Shown here in pieces: positions 10,327-20,065 of a DNA stretch of 64,000 bases; within the stretch, counting starts at the first letter, position 1, and each line of letters starts with the position of its first letter. This DNA is from Rhodopseudomonas palustris JSC-3b (GTDB lineage Bacteria > Pseudomonadota > Alphaproteobacteria > Rhizobiales > Xanthobacteraceae). The stretch is taken from the NCBI GenBank assembly GCA_000504425.1, contig KI632513.1, forward strand, positions 3,797,510 through 3,861,509. Direction: 5' to 3'. Under the pieces are notes generated by a model, which was not told the DNA's origin, searched no databases, and was given only the letters and a program-made list of their open reading frames with translations. Position numbers and translations under genes: made by a program.

Positions 10327-11295
10327 ATGACGCAGGCCAGCGAACAAGCGGTGCTGCTCGCCGATATTGGCGGCACCAATGCGCGGTTTGCGCTGCTCTG
10401 TGGCGGCGTCATCACCGGCGTCGCCCGTTTGCGGGTCGCGAACTATTCCACGGTGCAGGCCGCGATCGCGGACTATCTGCGCGACCATAGCGGAGGCGTG
10501 TCCCCGCGCGCGGCGCTGCTGGCGGTGGCCGGCAATGTGCAAAACGGCCGCTGCGTCATGACCAATTCGCCCTGGGTGATCGATGCTGCGGAGCTGCGCG
10601 CCGCTTTCGCGATTCCCCATATCGACGTCATCAATGATTTCGAGGCGGTGGCGTGGTCGCTGACGCGGATTCCCGAAGCCAGCCTGCGCAAGGTCGGCGG
10701 CGGTGAGCCGATCGCCACCGCGCCGAAATTCGCGCTCGGCCCCGGCACCGGGCTCGGCATGGCCGGCAATGTGCCGACCAGCCATGGCCGCAGCATTCTC
10801 GATAGCGAAGGCGGCCACGCCACGCTCGCCGGCATCAATGCGCGCGAGGATGCGGTGATCGGCCTGCTGCGCGACAAGTATGGCCATGTCTCGGCAGAGC
10901 GGGCGCTGTCCGGCGGCGGGCTGGAGAATCTATACGCGGCGCTGATGACGCTCGACGGCAAACAACTGCCGGCGCGCACGGCGTCGGAAATCACCAGCGC
11001 GGGCGTCGCCGGCCATTGTCCGACCTGCCGCGAGGCGCTCGATCTGTTCTGCGCGCTGCTGGGCGGCGTTGCTGGCAATCTCGCGCTGATCCTCGGCGCC
11101 AAGGGCGGCATCTATATCGCCGGCGGCATCGTGCATCACATCGCCGATCATCTGGCGCAGTCGCAGTTCCGGGAGCGGTTCGAGGGTAAGGGCCGGTTCC
11201 GCGGCTATCTACAGGCGATCCCAACCTGGCTGGTGCTGGCCAAGGACGTGGCGTTCATCGGCCTGCAGGAACTGGCAGAGCAGCGGCGTCTCTGA
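10327..11295 (+). CDS. glk: Glucokinase
   Basis: Phosphorylates glucose with ATP to glucose 6-phosphate. The 322 residues start with the ROK/Glk phosphate-binding motif ADIGGTNARFAL (about 12-23). They also contain INDFEAVAW, the GPGTGLGMAG loop, DSEGGHATLA and the C-terminal AGGIVHHI. Length matches bacterial glucokinase of the Glk (not ROK repressor) branch. No clear ribosome site is visible before the ATG. It is followed after 39 bases by the converging xseA. Confidence 0.93.
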   Translation: MTQASEQAVLLADIGGTNARFALLCGGVITGVARLRVANYSTVQAAIADYLRDHSGGVSPRAALLAVAGNVQNGRCVMTNSPWVIDAAELRAAFAIPHIDVINDFEAVAWSLTRIPEASLRKVGGGEPIATAPKFALGPGTGLGMAGNVPTSHGRSILDSEGGHATLAGINAREDAVIGLLRDKYGHVSAERALSGGGLENLYAALMTLDGKQLPARTASEITSAGVAGHCPTCREALDLFCALLGGVAGNLALILGAKGGIYIAGGIVHHIADHLAQSQFRERFEGKGRFRGYLQAIPTWLVLAKDVAFIGLQELAEQRRL

Positions 11296-11334
11296 GGCTG
11301 GCGCGCGTAAGCGCCGGCCGCCGCTGCTATCCCA

Positions 11335-12957
11335 TCAGAACAGGCTGCCCTGATCGCTGGATTTCGCCGCGCGTTTTGCGGGGGCGGAGCGCACCGGCTT
11401 GGCCTGCGGCTCAGCCATGGCCTGCGGCTGCACACCGCGCGCCGAAGGCTCGCCGTCGGCGATCGCGCCAATGCGGCCATCGGCAAATTCCAGCATCAGC
11501 CGCGCGCCGGGTGCGATGCTGGCGGCGGTCGGCAGCGCCGCGCCGTTTTCATCGCGCACCAGCGCAAAGCCGCGCGCCAGCACGCCGCGATAGGACAACG
11601 CGCCGAGCAACTGACCGGCATGATGGATGCGCGCGCGCTGCTGCTGGATCGCCACGGTGAACGCGCGGCGGCTGCGTTCCGATAGCCGCTGCAGCCGTTC
11701 CTGCTCGCGCGCCAGATGGTGACGCCGCGCCTGCAGATTGGCGAGCGTTGCGGTTTGCAGCCGCGCCGCCAGCGCGTCAAAGCGCTCGCGCCGCTGCTGC
11801 AGCGCCGTGCGGCCGCAGCGCGACAGCCGTTCGCCAGCGGCGTCGAGCCGGTGGCCGGCCAGCGCCAGTTGGGCGCGCAACACGTTCAAGGTCAGCCCGG
11901 CGCTCGCTTGCGCAAAACGGCGCTGATGGGCGTGGCTGCTGGCGCGCAGCGCGCGCGGCAGGGCGGCACTGGCCGTGTCGAGCCGTTGCCGCGGCAGTGC
12001 CAGCAGATCGCTGGCGGCGGGCAGGGCGCGCGCCGCGGCGCGCAGCTCGGTGCGGCGCCGCTCCTGGCCGCGCTGCCAGCACAGCATCATGCGGCGCGAC
12101 AGCCCGGTGACCTCGACAAACAGCTCGGCGCGCACCGGCACCGCCATTTCCGCCGCCGCGGTTGGGGTTGGCGCGCGCTTGTCGGCGGCAAAATCGATCA
12201 AAGTGACGTCGGTCTCGTGGCCGACCGCCGCAATCAGCGGGATCATGCTCGCCGCCGCGGCGCGCACCACGATTTCCTCGTTGAACGACCACAGATCTTC
12301 CAGCGAGCCGCCGCCGCGCGCCACGATCAACAGATCGGGGCGGGGAATCGGGCCGTCCGGCGGCAGCGCGTTAAAGCCGTCGATCGCGGCCGCCACCTGC
12401 TCGGCCGAGCCTTCGCCCTGCACCCGCACCGGCCACACCAGCACCCGGCGCGGAAAGCGGTCGGCCAGCCTGTGCAAAATGTCGCGGATCACCGCGCCGG
12501 TCGGCGAGGTCACCACGCCGATCACCTCGGGCAGATAGGGCAATAGCTGCTTGCGCGCGGCGTCGAACAGCCCTTCGGCGGCAAGCTTGGCCTTGCGCTC
12601 CTCCATCAGCGCCATCAGCGCGCCGACCCCGGCGGGTTCGAGCGCCTCGATCACGATCTGATATTTCGAGGAGCCGGGATAGGTGGTGAGCTTGCCGGTG
12701 GCGATCACCTCCAGCCCCTCCTGGGGCTTGAAGCGCATCCGGCCATGCACGCCCTTCCAGATCACCGCTTCGATCTTGGCGCCTTCGTCCTTGAGCGAAA
12801 AATAGCAGTGCCCGGAGGCATGCGGGCCGCGAAACCCGGTGATCTCGCCGCGCACCCGGACATGGCCATAGGCGTCCTCGACCGTCCGCTTCAGGGCCGC
12901 GGACAGTTCGGTGACGGAGAATTCAGCGGTGTTGGTCAGGGCAGCGATTTTCGCCAT
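11335..12957 (-). CDS. xseA: Exodeoxyribonuclease VII large subunit
   Basis: Catalytic subunit of exonuclease VII, which with XseB (35443-35688) trims single-stranded DNA. The 540-residue protein has an N-terminal OB-fold (about 10-110, with [16 protein letters not shown]), the XseA catalytic core with [27 protein letters not shown] and [11 protein letters not shown], a long coiled-coil-prone Arg/Gln/Ala-rich segment (about 270-450) and a basic tail. It is about 80-100 residues longer than E. coli XseA, mostly at the C-terminus, as is usual in Rhizobiales. The subunit genes are unlinked here. Confidence 0.96.
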   Translation of the reverse strand: MAKIAALTNTAEFSVTELSAALKRTVEDAYGHVRVRGEITGFRGPHASGHCYFSLKDEGAKIEAVIWKGVHGRMRFKPQEGLEVIATGKLTTYPGSSKYQIVIEALEPAGVGALMALMEERKAKLAAEGLFDAARKQLLPYLPEVIGVVTSPTGAVIRDILHRLADRFPRRVLVWPVRVQGEGSAEQVAAAIDGFNALPPDGPIPRPDLLIVARGGGSLEDLWSFNEEIVVRAAAASMIPLIAAVGHETDVTLIDFAADKRAPTPTAAAEMAVPVRAELFVEVTGLSRRMMLCWQRGQERRRTELRAAARALPAASDLLALPRQRLDTASAALPRALRASSHAHQRRFAQASAGLTLNVLRAQLALAGHRLDAAGERLSRCGRTALQQRRERFDALAARLQTATLANLQARRHHLAREQERLQRLSERSRRAFTVAIQQQRARIHHAGQLLGALSYRGVLARGFALVRDENGAALPTAASIAPGARLMLEFADGRIGAIADGEPSARGVQPQAMAEPQAKPVRSAPAKRAAKSSDQGSLF

Positions 12958-13071
12958 CGACTCTCGATTCCGGCGTTCCGCCCCAAGGTAAAGCGCGCGG
13001 CCAGGCTCGCCAATGGCTGCGATCGCCCCTCGCGGCGGAGGCGCGATCGCGGCGCGGCTACAATTGGCCGA

Positions 13072-13542
13072 TCAGGCCGGCTGAGACGAGGCTTCGGCGG
13101 CGTACAGATCGAGGAAGCTGCTCCAGCCGCCATCCATCGGCGCGCGCATGAAATGCGCGTTTTCACCGTAATTCTCCAGCAGCCGGTGCTCGAAATCGAT
13201 CTGGGTACGGTTCGGGCCGAGTTCCACAAAGCGCAGCTCAACCTCGGTGACGAGCTTGTCGTCATGCTTCCAGTTGCCGTCGATTTCCCAGGTCAGCACC
13301 AGCCGGTGCGGCGGCTCCCAGACCAGCACCCGGCCCCACACGCCTTCGGTGCCGTCGGCGGCGCGTTCAAACCAGCGGCCCCCGACTTTCGGCTCGATAA
13401 TGGCGGTTTCGGCCGGCTTTTCGCCGATATGATGGGTGTCCAGCGGCCACCAGGTGCTGTGCTGCTCGGTGAAAACCCGGAACGCGCGCTCCGCAGTGGC
13501 ATCCACCACGATCTGTTTGCGGATCGGCTCAATGCTGGTCAT
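13072..13542 (-). CDS. SRPBCC (AHSA1-like) domain protein
   Basis: A 156-residue single-domain protein of the START/Bet v1-like SRPBCC superfamily. It shows the usual order: a strand with IEPIRKQIVVDA, the FRVFTEQHSTWWPL helix region, GGRWFERAADGTEGVWGRVLVWEPPHRLVLTW split over two strands, and a C-terminal helix with GGWSSFLDLYA. These proteins bind hydrophobic ligands or act as stress co-factors, but the ligand cannot be predicted. GAGGACACC precedes the ATG. It is transcribed away from purD. Confidence 0.85.
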   Translation of the reverse strand: MTSIEPIRKQIVVDATAERAFRVFTEQHSTWWPLDTHHIGEKPAETAIIEPKVGGRWFERAADGTEGVWGRVLVWEPPHRLVLTWEIDGNWKHDDKLVTEVELRFVELGPNRTQIDFEHRLLENYGENAHFMRAPMDGGWSSFLDLYAAEASSQPA

Positions 13543-13751
13543 GGTGTCCTCTCAGTCGCCTGGCCCCTGCGGCGCCATCCTCAAGGCTGCCGGCCGGCAG
13601 GGGTACTGCTCTTGCACGTGGTTAAGTGCTTGCGCGTGGTTAAGTGAAGGTGTTGCCCGAGTCAAAACCTACGGATGGAGGGGTTCCGCAGGCTTGAGTG
13701 GGCCTGCCCGGGGCCCTAAACAGGCTGTCTTTTCATCACGGGGTATCTGCT

Positions 13752-15032
13752 GTGAAGGTTCTTCTGCTGGGTTCGGGTGGGCGTGAACACGCTTTGGCCT
13801 GGAAGATCGCGGCGTCGCCGCTGGTGACCAAGCTGTGGTGTGCTCCCGGCAATGCCGGCATCGCGGGCACCGCGGAATGCGTGGCGCTCGATCCGTGCGA
13901 CATCGCGGCGGTGATCGCGTTCTGCCAGGCGAACGCCGTCGAGCTGGTGGTGGTCGGGCCCGAAGCGCCGCTGGTGATCGGCATCGTCGATGCGCTGAAC
14001 GCCGCCGGCATCAAGGCATTCGGCCCGAGCCGGGAAGCGGCGCAGCTCGAAGGCTCCAAGAGCTTTACCAAGGCGATCTGCCGCGACCACAACATCCCGA
14101 CCGCCGCTTACGGCCATTTCCGCGATCTTGCCGCCGCAAAAGCCTATCTGCAGCAGCAGGGCGCGCCGATCGTGATCAAGGCCGATGGCCTTGCCGCCGG
14201 CAAGGGCGTGGTGGTGGCGATGACCATGGCGGAAGCCGAAGCCGCGCTCGACATGATGTTCGAGGGCGGGTTCGGCGCTGCCGGCGCTGAAGTGGTGATC
14301 GAAGAATTTTTGAGCGGCGAGGAAGCCTCGTTCTTCGTGCTGTGTGATGGCGAGCACGCGCTGCCGCTGGCCGCGGCGCAGGACCATAAGCGGGTGTTCG
14401 ACGGCGACCAGGGCCCGAACACCGGCGGCATGGGCGCTTATTCGCCGGCGCCGGTGATGAGCGATGCGGTGTGCGCGCAGGCGATGGACGAGATCATCAA
14501 GCCGACGCTGCGGGCGATGGCGGCGCGCGGTACGCCCTACAAAGGCGTGCTGTTCGCCGGGCTGATGATCACCGACAACGGCCCCAAGCTGATCGAATAT
14601 AACTGCCGGTTCGGCGATCCGGAGTGTCAGGTGCTGATGCGGCGGCTGCAATCCGATCTGGTGCCGGCGCTGCTGGCGGCCTGTGACGGCCGGCTCGACC
14701 AGATTTCGTTGTCATGGGACCCGCAGCCGGCGCTGACCGTGGTGATGGCCGCCAAGGGCTATCCCGGCGACTACGCCAAGGGCACGCGGATCGAGGGCTT
14801 GGCGGACGCCGCTGCTACGCCCGGCGTCGAGATCTTCCATGCCGGCACCAAGGCCGATGGCGAGGCGATCCTCGCCAATGGCGGCCGGGTGCTCAATGTC
14901 ACGGCCTCGGGTGCGACGGTGGCGGAAGCGCAGCGCCGCGCCTATCAGGCGGTCGATCGCTTACGTTGGCCGGATGGTTTTTGCCGCCGCGATATCGGCT
15001 GGCGCGCCATCGAGCGCGAACAGCAGGCGTAG
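13752..15032 (+). CDS. purD: Phosphoribosylamine-glycine ligase
   Basis: Second step of purine synthesis: joins glycine to phosphoribosylamine with ATP. The 426 residues begin [17 protein letters not shown], the classic PurD N-terminus, followed by an ATP-grasp fold ([40 protein letters not shown]). The GTG at 13752 is chosen because the upstream in-frame codons from 13698 do not resemble PurD. Length agrees with the family. It is a lone gene with repeat-rich DNA downstream. Confidence 0.96.
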   Translation: MKVLLLGSGGREHALAWKIAASPLVTKLWCAPGNAGIAGTAECVALDPCDIAAVIAFCQANAVELVVVGPEAPLVIGIVDALNAAGIKAFGPSREAAQLEGSKSFTKAICRDHNIPTAAYGHFRDLAAAKAYLQQQGAPIVIKADGLAAGKGVVVAMTMAEAEAALDMMFEGGFGAAGAEVVIEEFLSGEEASFFVLCDGEHALPLAAAQDHKRVFDGDQGPNTGGMGAYSPAPVMSDAVCAQAMDEIIKPTLRAMAARGTPYKGVLFAGLMITDNGPKLIEYNCRFGDPECQVLMRRLQSDLVPALLAACDGRLDQISLSWDPQPALTVVMAAKGYPGDYAKGTRIEGLADAAATPGVEIFHAGTKADGEAILANGGRVLNVTASGATVAEAQRRAYQAVDRLRWPDGFCRRDIGWRAIEREQQA

Positions 15033-15056
15033 CTAAAGCTGGGCCTTGCGTATTTT

Positions 15057-15216
15057 CCCTCCCCCCGCGCAGCGGTGGGGAGGGTCGGCGCGTAGCGCCG
15101 GGGTGGGGGACTCTTTGCGCTCACCGCACAGTGCAGGTTTCAATGATCGGCTGCTGCCGTCGTGGACCCCCACCCGACCGGCCTACGGCCGGCCACCCTC
15201 CCCGCAAGGGGGAGGG
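15057..15216. repeat. C/G-block inverted repeat element
   Basis: A block of hairpins built from CCCTCCCC/GGGGAGGG arms: the first at 15057-15084 and the last at 15193-15216 (CCCTCCCCGCAAGGGGGAGGG). Between them GGGTGGGGGACTC and GTGGACCCCCACCC can pair across the element. A related partial unit occurs at 26151-26172. It resembles the palindromic intergenic repeats common in Bradyrhizobium and may also end the purD transcript, although no T-run follows. Confidence 0.6.
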
Positions 15217-15274
15217 ATGGCGCGCGTTGCACCGCAAGTAACAGCAACGGCGATTGATACTAATCACTCCGTAC

Positions 15275-15363
15275 GTCATGGCCGGGCTCGTCCCGGCCAT
15301 CCACGTCTTTGAACTTGCTCTGCTTTTAAGACGTGGATACCCGCGACAAGCGCGGGTATGACG
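15275..15363. repeat. Dispersed nested-palindrome repeat, copy B
   Basis: Same unit as at 3169: arms beginning GTCATGGCCGGGCTCGTCC and ending GCGCGGGTATGACG, joined by CCACGTCTT and AAGACGTGG. Its left flank AACGGCGATTGAT is shared with copy D (39108), so the conserved element is longer than the palindrome itself. Confidence 0.85.
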
Positions 15364-15497
15364 CATCATTGATGGGCCCGATCGGATAATCAACCATGCG
15401 CGCCGCTTGGGAGCGACGGCACCGCTGATGGCGGCCCGTTTCCATCAAACCATCGAGCCAGCCATCAAACGCTAGCTAGTAAGCTAACTATCGAGTG

Positions 15498-17009
15498 CTA
15501 GCCCTGGCCATGCGCGGCCTTGACCGCGGCGCGGTCGATCTCGCCCTTGGCGTTCTTGGGCAGTTCGTCGACGAACACCACATGCTTGGGTTTCTTGTAG
15601 CGCGCGATCTGCGTGCCGACGAACTCCGCGATCTCGGCGCCGGTGACGCTGCCGCCGTCGCGGCGCACGCACACCGCCTTGATCGCCTCGCTCCATTGCG
15701 GATCGGGCACGCCGATCACCACCACCGCGACAATGTCCGGATGCTCGCGGATCACGTTCTCGACCTCGGCCGGATAGACGTTCTCGCCGCCGGTCTTGAT
15801 CAGTTCCTTTTCCGGGGCGCGGCCCGCGTACCACAGAAAACCGTCGTCATCGAAGTAACCCATGTCGCCGGTGTGGTGCCAGCCGTTGCGGAAAGTATGC
15901 GCGGTGGCGGCGGCGTTGTTCCAATAGCCTTTGAACACGGTCGGGCCACGCAGCACGATCTCGCCGGTCTGCTGCGCCGGCAGCGGCCGGTCGTCGCCAT
16001 CGACCACGGCCAGCGTGCGCCAGAACAACGGTCGGCCCGCTGATTTCGGCCGGTCGCGATAGGGCGAGAAGGTCGCGATCCCTGAAGTTTCCGACTGGCC
16101 ATAGAGTGCCCAGAACCGCGCCTGCGGATAGGCTGCTTCAAAGCGCTCGATCGTGTCCGGTGTATCGAGCCCGGTGACGGCGCGCAGGCTGGCGAGTTCG
16201 CCATTCTGCGCCTGATCGAGCAGATTGCCGAGCATCGGCGCGAACTCAGCCAACAGCGTCGCCTTCTCGGCGGCGATGTCGCGCGCGGCTTGTGCCGCGT
16301 CGAATTTGGCGGCGATCACGCTGGTGCCGCCAACCTGCTGCAGCGTCAGCATCAGCCCAAGCCCGGTGACATGAAACAGCGGCAACGCGCCGTAATTGAC
16401 GTCTTGTTCGCTCAGCGCCAGCGCCTGGATCAGCGGGCTTTGCCCGATCAGCAGATTGGCTTGCGACAGCAGCGCGCCGCGCGGTTTGCCGCCGACCGCG
16501 GCAGTGTGGATGATGACAAAGCCATCGTCGGCCCGTACCACAAGATCGGATGGCAGCGCGTCAGCGCTATCAAGTTCGCTGAACGGCACGAACGGCGCGC
16601 CATGGCCGCCGATGCCGAAATAACGCCGCACTGACGACAGCGACGGCGCGATGCCCGCGATCAGTTGCTGATACTCGGCGCCGGCCACCACCAGCGACGG
16701 CGCGCCGTCGGCCAGTACGTAGCCGATCTCTTCGGCATTGAGACGGAAATTGACGGGCAGCAGGATCGCGCCGGTGATCGCCACCGCGCCGATCAGCTCG
16801 ACCATTTCCGGACAGTTCTGCGCCAGGATGGCGACGCGGTCGCCCGGCTTGATGCCCTCGCGCACGAGGCCGGCGGCGATCCGTTCGGCCCGGGTCAGAT
16901 AGTCCCGATGCGTCAATCGGCGGTCCTGGAACACGAAGGCGGTCCGCTCCGGATAGAGCGCGGCGTTACGGCGATACACATCGGCGAAGGTAAATTCGTT
17001 CAGGGCCAT
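15498..17009 (-). CDS. AMP-dependent acyl-CoA synthetase-like protein with altered motifs
   Basis: A 503-residue member of the ANL (acyl-CoA synthetase) superfamily. Family features seen are the fold-wide A5-like YGQSETSGIA, HHTGDMGYFDDDGF (A7) and TGGENVYPAEVE (A8). Two signatures are changed. The phosphate loop, normally TSGTTGKPKG, reads TAAVGGKPRG (about 169-178), losing the Ser/Thr residues. The C-terminal catalytic lysine position, normally G-K after the LP motif, reads KGEIDR, with E490 where lysine is expected. Adenylation may be weak or specialised. The substrate is unknown, with fatty or aromatic acids possible. It lies alone between repeats and the DUF3618 operon, divergent from the latter. 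Confidence 0.85.
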   Translation of the reverse strand: MALNEFTFADVYRRNAALYPERTAFVFQDRRLTHRDYLTRAERIAAGLVREGIKPGDRVAILAQNCPEMVELIGAVAITGAILLPVNFRLNAEEIGYVLADGAPSLVVAGAEYQQLIAGIAPSLSSVRRYFGIGGHGAPFVPFSELDSADALPSDLVVRADDGFVIIHTAAVGGKPRGALLSQANLLIGQSPLIQALALSEQDVNYGALPLFHVTGLGLMLTLQQVGGTSVIAAKFDAAQAARDIAAEKATLLAEFAPMLGNLLDQAQNGELASLRAVTGLDTPDTIERFEAAYPQARFWALYGQSETSGIATFSPYRDRPKSAGRPLFWRTLAVVDGDDRPLPAQQTGEIVLRGPTVFKGYWNNAAATAHTFRNGWHHTGDMGYFDDDGFLWYAGRAPEKELIKTGGENVYPAEVENVIREHPDIVAVVVIGVPDPQWSEAIKAVCVRRDGGSVTGAEIAEFVGTQIARYKKPKHVVFVDELPKNAKGEIDRAAVKAAHGQG

Positions 17010-17173
17010 GAGCGATCCGTTCCACTTTAGGGAACGCCACTATCCGAAGCGAAACCGCTTTGGTCCAGAGGCATTTTTGATCGCGCGCGCGGCCGATAAG
17101 CGGATCGCGCTCGGAACATCGGCGGTGCTGCTGAGTTCATTGCTCGAAATTTTCACCGCATGGAGAGCCCGTC

Positions 17174-18319
17174 ATGGCCCAGGCCGAGCTGCGATCGTTG
17201 GAAGAGATACGGCGCGACGCCGAGCGGGCACGCGCGGGTCTTACCGAAACGGTCCAACAATTGCGGACCTCGGTCGATAAGACCGCCGGTGATATCCGCG
17301 AGCGGATCGCGCCCGAAGCGATCAAGTCCGAAGTATCCGGCTATCTGAAAAGCCGGGGCGAGGCGATGCTTCATAGCGTCACCGAAGCGGTGCGCGCCAA
17401 TCCGCTGCAGGCGGTGGCGATCGGCGCCAGCGTGGCGGTGCCGGCGCTGCGGGTGATCCGCGCCATTCCGGTGCCGATCCTGCTGGTTGGCGCCGGACTG
17501 TATCTGGCCGGCACCAAGAAGGGCCAGGCAGTGGCGCGCGAGGCTAATGACATGACCCGGGATCTTGCCAGCGAGGCGGGCCGGCGCGCGCGCGAACTCG
17601 GCAGCGAGCTTTCCGAGGCCGCCTCCGCCACGCGCGACTACGCGGCCGACCGCTATGAAACGGTGCGTGACGCGGTCGCCTCTGGCGCTTCGCAGCTACG
17701 CGATACGGCCGATGATTTGCAGCACCGCGCCGCCGGCGTCGGCGCCTCGATTTCGGCGAGTGTCCATGAATTGCGCCAACAGACCGGCGATGCCGCCGAG
17801 CGGCTGTCCGCGCAGGGCGCCGCGGCCTCGGCCGACGCGCGGCGCAGCGCGCAGCAAACCATGACCAATATCGGCGATGGCGTCGCGGCGACCGCGTCGC
17901 GGGTGCGCGAAACGGCTGAACAGGTTGCGGAGGCGGGCCTGGCCTCGGCGGCTCGTGCCCGCGAACGCGCCACTGAGCTTGGGCACCGCGCCGTGGAATC
18001 GATCGAACACGCCGGTAGCAGCCTGGCCGCGACCGCGGCACGCAACCCGCTGCTGGTCGCCGGCCTCGGCGTGGTGATCGGCGGACTGATCGCAAGTTCG
18101 CTGCCACGCAGCCGGATCGAACAGCAATGGGTCGGGCCGACGGCGCGTGATGTCGCCGAAGGTGCGCGCGATCTCTTTGAACGAACCAAGGACGCCGGCG
18201 TTCAAGCTTTCGAGCAAGCGACCGAGCAGCAGCGACCGCAGGCGCATGATCAGCACGGCAGTGCGGAACAGCAGCGCGCTGCGACCACCGAGACGCCGCC
18301 TTTCAACAAACAAGGATGA
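17174..18319 (+). CDS. DUF3618 domain protein with long helical repeat region
   Basis: A 381-residue protein. The N-terminus (about 1-95) is the DUF3618 region, with RSLEEIRRDAERARAGL and a following helix. A hydrophobic segment (about 100-118, IPVPILLVGAGLYLAG) probably anchors it in the inner membrane. Residues 120-285 are a long Ala/Arg/Glu helix or coiled coil, and a second hydrophobic stretch is near 295-312. It heads a tight operon: the next gene starts 11 bases after its stop. GGAGAG precedes the ATG. Such proteins resemble ElaB/YqjD membrane-linked stress factors, but the precise role is not known. Confidence 0.8.
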   Translation: MAQAELRSLEEIRRDAERARAGLTETVQQLRTSVDKTAGDIRERIAPEAIKSEVSGYLKSRGEAMLHSVTEAVRANPLQAVAIGASVAVPALRVIRAIPVPILLVGAGLYLAGTKKGQAVAREANDMTRDLASEAGRRARELGSELSEAASATRDYAADRYETVRDAVASGASQLRDTADDLQHRAAGVGASISASVHELRQQTGDAAERLSAQGAAASADARRSAQQTMTNIGDGVAATASRVRETAEQVAEAGLASAARARERATELGHRAVESIEHAGSSLAATAARNPLLVAGLGVVIGGLIASSLPRSRIEQQWVGPTARDVAEGARDLFERTKDAGVQAFEQATEQQRPQAHDQHGSAEQQRAATTETPPFNKQG

Positions 18320-18330
18320 GGGAGTCGACC

Positions 18331-18927
18331 ATGGCAGAGACCATCAAGGGCAGCGTGTCGGGAACCAGCGCCGGTGGCACGCGCGGCACCAAGACTTTGC
18401 GCGGTGTGTCCGAGGAGGCGGTCGGTGAGGCGCGCGAGTTTCGCGACAAGATCGGTGACACCGTCGCGGGTGCCACTTCGGGAATGCGACAGCAGGCCGC
18501 CGAGTTCACCGATGCCGCCAAGGATGTCGCCTCCCAGGCTGGCGAGCGCGTCAAGGAGCAATTGTCGGATCAAGCCGGCGCCGGCGCGGACTATGTCGAT
18601 AATATCGCCGATACCATGCGGCGTGCCGCGCGCGAATTCGATGCCGAGCTGCCGATCGCGGCGACCATGATCCGCCGTGCAGCATCGAAAGTGGAGAGCA
18701 TGTCCGACACCGTGCGCGGCGGCGATCTGCAGGATCTGATCGCGGGCGCGCAGCGCTTTGCGCGGGCGCAGCCGGCGGCGTTTTTCGGCATCGCGGTGCT
18801 GGCGGGATTTGGAGCGGTGCGTTTCCTGAAGAGTTCCGCGGCCAATGACGGGCATCATGTTGGGACGGCGCAAAGCGAAAGCGGCAGCCACGCTCAATAT
18901 CGGGCCGGCGAAATGCGAGGCGCATGA
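18331..18927 (+). CDS. Membrane-associated helical protein, second gene of DUF3618 operon
   Basis: A 198-residue protein with an N-terminal polar Gly/Thr-rich stretch, a long amphipathic helix-forming middle (about 35-130, with many Ala, Asp, Gln) and a short hydrophobic segment near 155-170 (AFFGIAVLAGFGAVRFL) followed by a polar tail. The layout resembles nutrient-deprivation or ElaB/YqjD-like membrane-bound proteins. The start ATG 18331 has GGGAG upstream, and an earlier in-frame ATG at 18316 overlaps the previous stop. Its stop overlaps the next start as ATGA. Function is not established. Confidence 0.72.
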   Translation: MAETIKGSVSGTSAGGTRGTKTLRGVSEEAVGEAREFRDKIGDTVAGATSGMRQQAAEFTDAAKDVASQAGERVKEQLSDQAGAGADYVDNIADTMRRAAREFDAELPIAATMIRRAASKVESMSDTVRGGDLQDLIAGAQRFARAQPAAFFGIAVLAGFGAVRFLKSSAANDGHHVGTAQSESGSHAQYRAGEMRGA

Positions 18928-19331
18928 CCATGACCACGATCCATGATCGTAACGATCGCTCGATCCCGGAGTTGGTCAGCGAGGCCTTCAATCAGCTCAG
19001 CAAGTTGGTCAGCAACGAGATCGCGTTGGCAAAAGCCGAGACCACCGAGAAGGTGGCGCAGGCCGGCCGCTCGGTGATGCTGATCGGGGTCGGCGTCGCG
19101 ATCCTGATGCCGGCGCTGGTGGTGCTGCTGCTATCGGCGGCCGCCCGGCTTTCGGAAATCGGGTTCCTGCCGTCGGTCGCGTATTTGATGACCGGCGGCG
19201 GCGCCGGGCTGATTGCGCTGGCGCTGATCGGCTTTGGCGTCAGTCGCTTGTCGGGCAACGCGCTCAAGCCGGCGCAGACCATCGAGCAATTGCAGCGCGA
19301 CAGGATCGCGACCAAGGAGATGATGCGATGA
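18924..19331 (+). CDS. Phage-holin-family (YqjE-like) membrane protein
   Basis: A 135-residue small membrane protein with an amphipathic N-terminal helix (IPELVSEAFNQLSKLVSNEI) and two transmembrane segments (about 50-72 and 82-106). This is the layout of the holin superfamily III / YqjE family found in chromosomal operons with DUF3618 and YqjD-like genes. It overlaps both neighbours by four bases, so the operon is translationally coupled. No lysis gene is nearby and a housekeeping or stress role at the membrane is more likely than phage lysis. Confidence 0.82.
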   Translation: MTMTTIHDRNDRSIPELVSEAFNQLSKLVSNEIALAKAETTEKVAQAGRSVMLIGVGVAILMPALVVLLLSAAARLSEIGFLPSVAYLMTGGGAGLIALALIGFGVSRLSGNALKPAQTIEQLQRDRIATKEMMR

Positions 19332-20026
19332 TGAAGTCCGGCAACGGTCATAGCAGCGCCGATTTTCTCCGCGATCTCGGCGATGCGGCGCGGCGCAATC
19401 CGGTATCGACCGCGCTGATCGGCATGGGCGTGCTGTGGCTGATCACTGGCGGCAAGCCGGTCAGCACCGCATCGCATCTTGCCAAGCGCGGCTACGATCA
19501 CTTGCCGGACGGAGCGCGCGACACGATGCAGCAAGGTGCTTCTGCCGCTCAGCAGGGCGCGGCGGCGCTCGGACAACGCGTCGTTGAAGCGGCGAAAAGC
19601 ACAGAAGATATGATGACGCAGGCGTCCACTTCGCTGCGCGAAACGTCATCCTCGGCGCGCGATCGCCTCTCGCGAGTCAGCGACGAAGTCTCCGGGGCGG
19701 TCACCGACATGTCGGCGCGCAGCTCAGAGCTGTTCGGCATGGCGCGCGATCGTCTGACCCACATGATGGACGAACAGCCGCTGCTGGTCGGCGCGATCGG
19801 CGCCGCGATCGGGGCCGGTATCGCGGCTTCTCTGCCAGCGACCCGGCTTGAAGGCGCGTATTTCGGCGAAGCGGCGGATGAATTCCGCAGCAAAGCAGCG
19901 TCTTTTGCCGAACAGCAGGTCGAGCGGGTGCAGAGCGCGGCCGAACAGGCGGTTGCGGCGGCGAGCGAAGCGGTGCGCGAGGGCCGTGGTCCGGCCGAGG
20001 AGGCGCGCCCGCGCGCCCGGTCGTAA
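19328..20026 (+). CDS. ElaB/YqjD-like helical membrane protein, fourth gene of operon
   Basis: A 232-residue protein with one short hydrophobic stretch near 25-40 (STALIGMGVLWLITGG), a long Ala/Ser/Arg-rich helical region (about 60-145), a second Gly/Ala hydrophobic segment (about 155-172, LLVGAIGAAIGAGIAA) and a charged helical tail. The PLLVGAIGAAIGAGIAASLP pattern matches the similar stretch at the C-terminal end of the first gene in the operon, so the two are probably paralogues. ATG at 19328 overlaps the previous stop. The function is unknown, with membrane stress or ribosome tethering possible by analogy. Confidence 0.75.
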   Translation: MMKSGNGHSSADFLRDLGDAARRNPVSTALIGMGVLWLITGGKPVSTASHLAKRGYDHLPDGARDTMQQGASAAQQGAAALGQRVVEAAKSTEDMMTQASTSLRETSSSARDRLSRVSDEVSGAVTDMSARSSELFGMARDRLTHMMDEQPLLVGAIGAAIGAGIAASLPATRLEGAYFGEAADEFRSKAASFAEQQVERVQSAAEQAVAAASEAVREGRGPAEEARPRARS

Positions 20027-20065
20027 TCAGAAACGCGCGTCATCAAGCGCGCAAACGGAGTTCGC

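Noticed and set aside
11297-11320. Terminator between glk and xseA
   Set aside because: A GGCTGGCGC/GCGCCGGCC stem exists but has a mismatch and no T-run; left out as unsupported.
18924-19331. Phage lysis holin, hence prophage
   Set aside because: The gene is part of a chromosomal stress-type membrane operon; no endolysin, capsid or tail gene is nearby.
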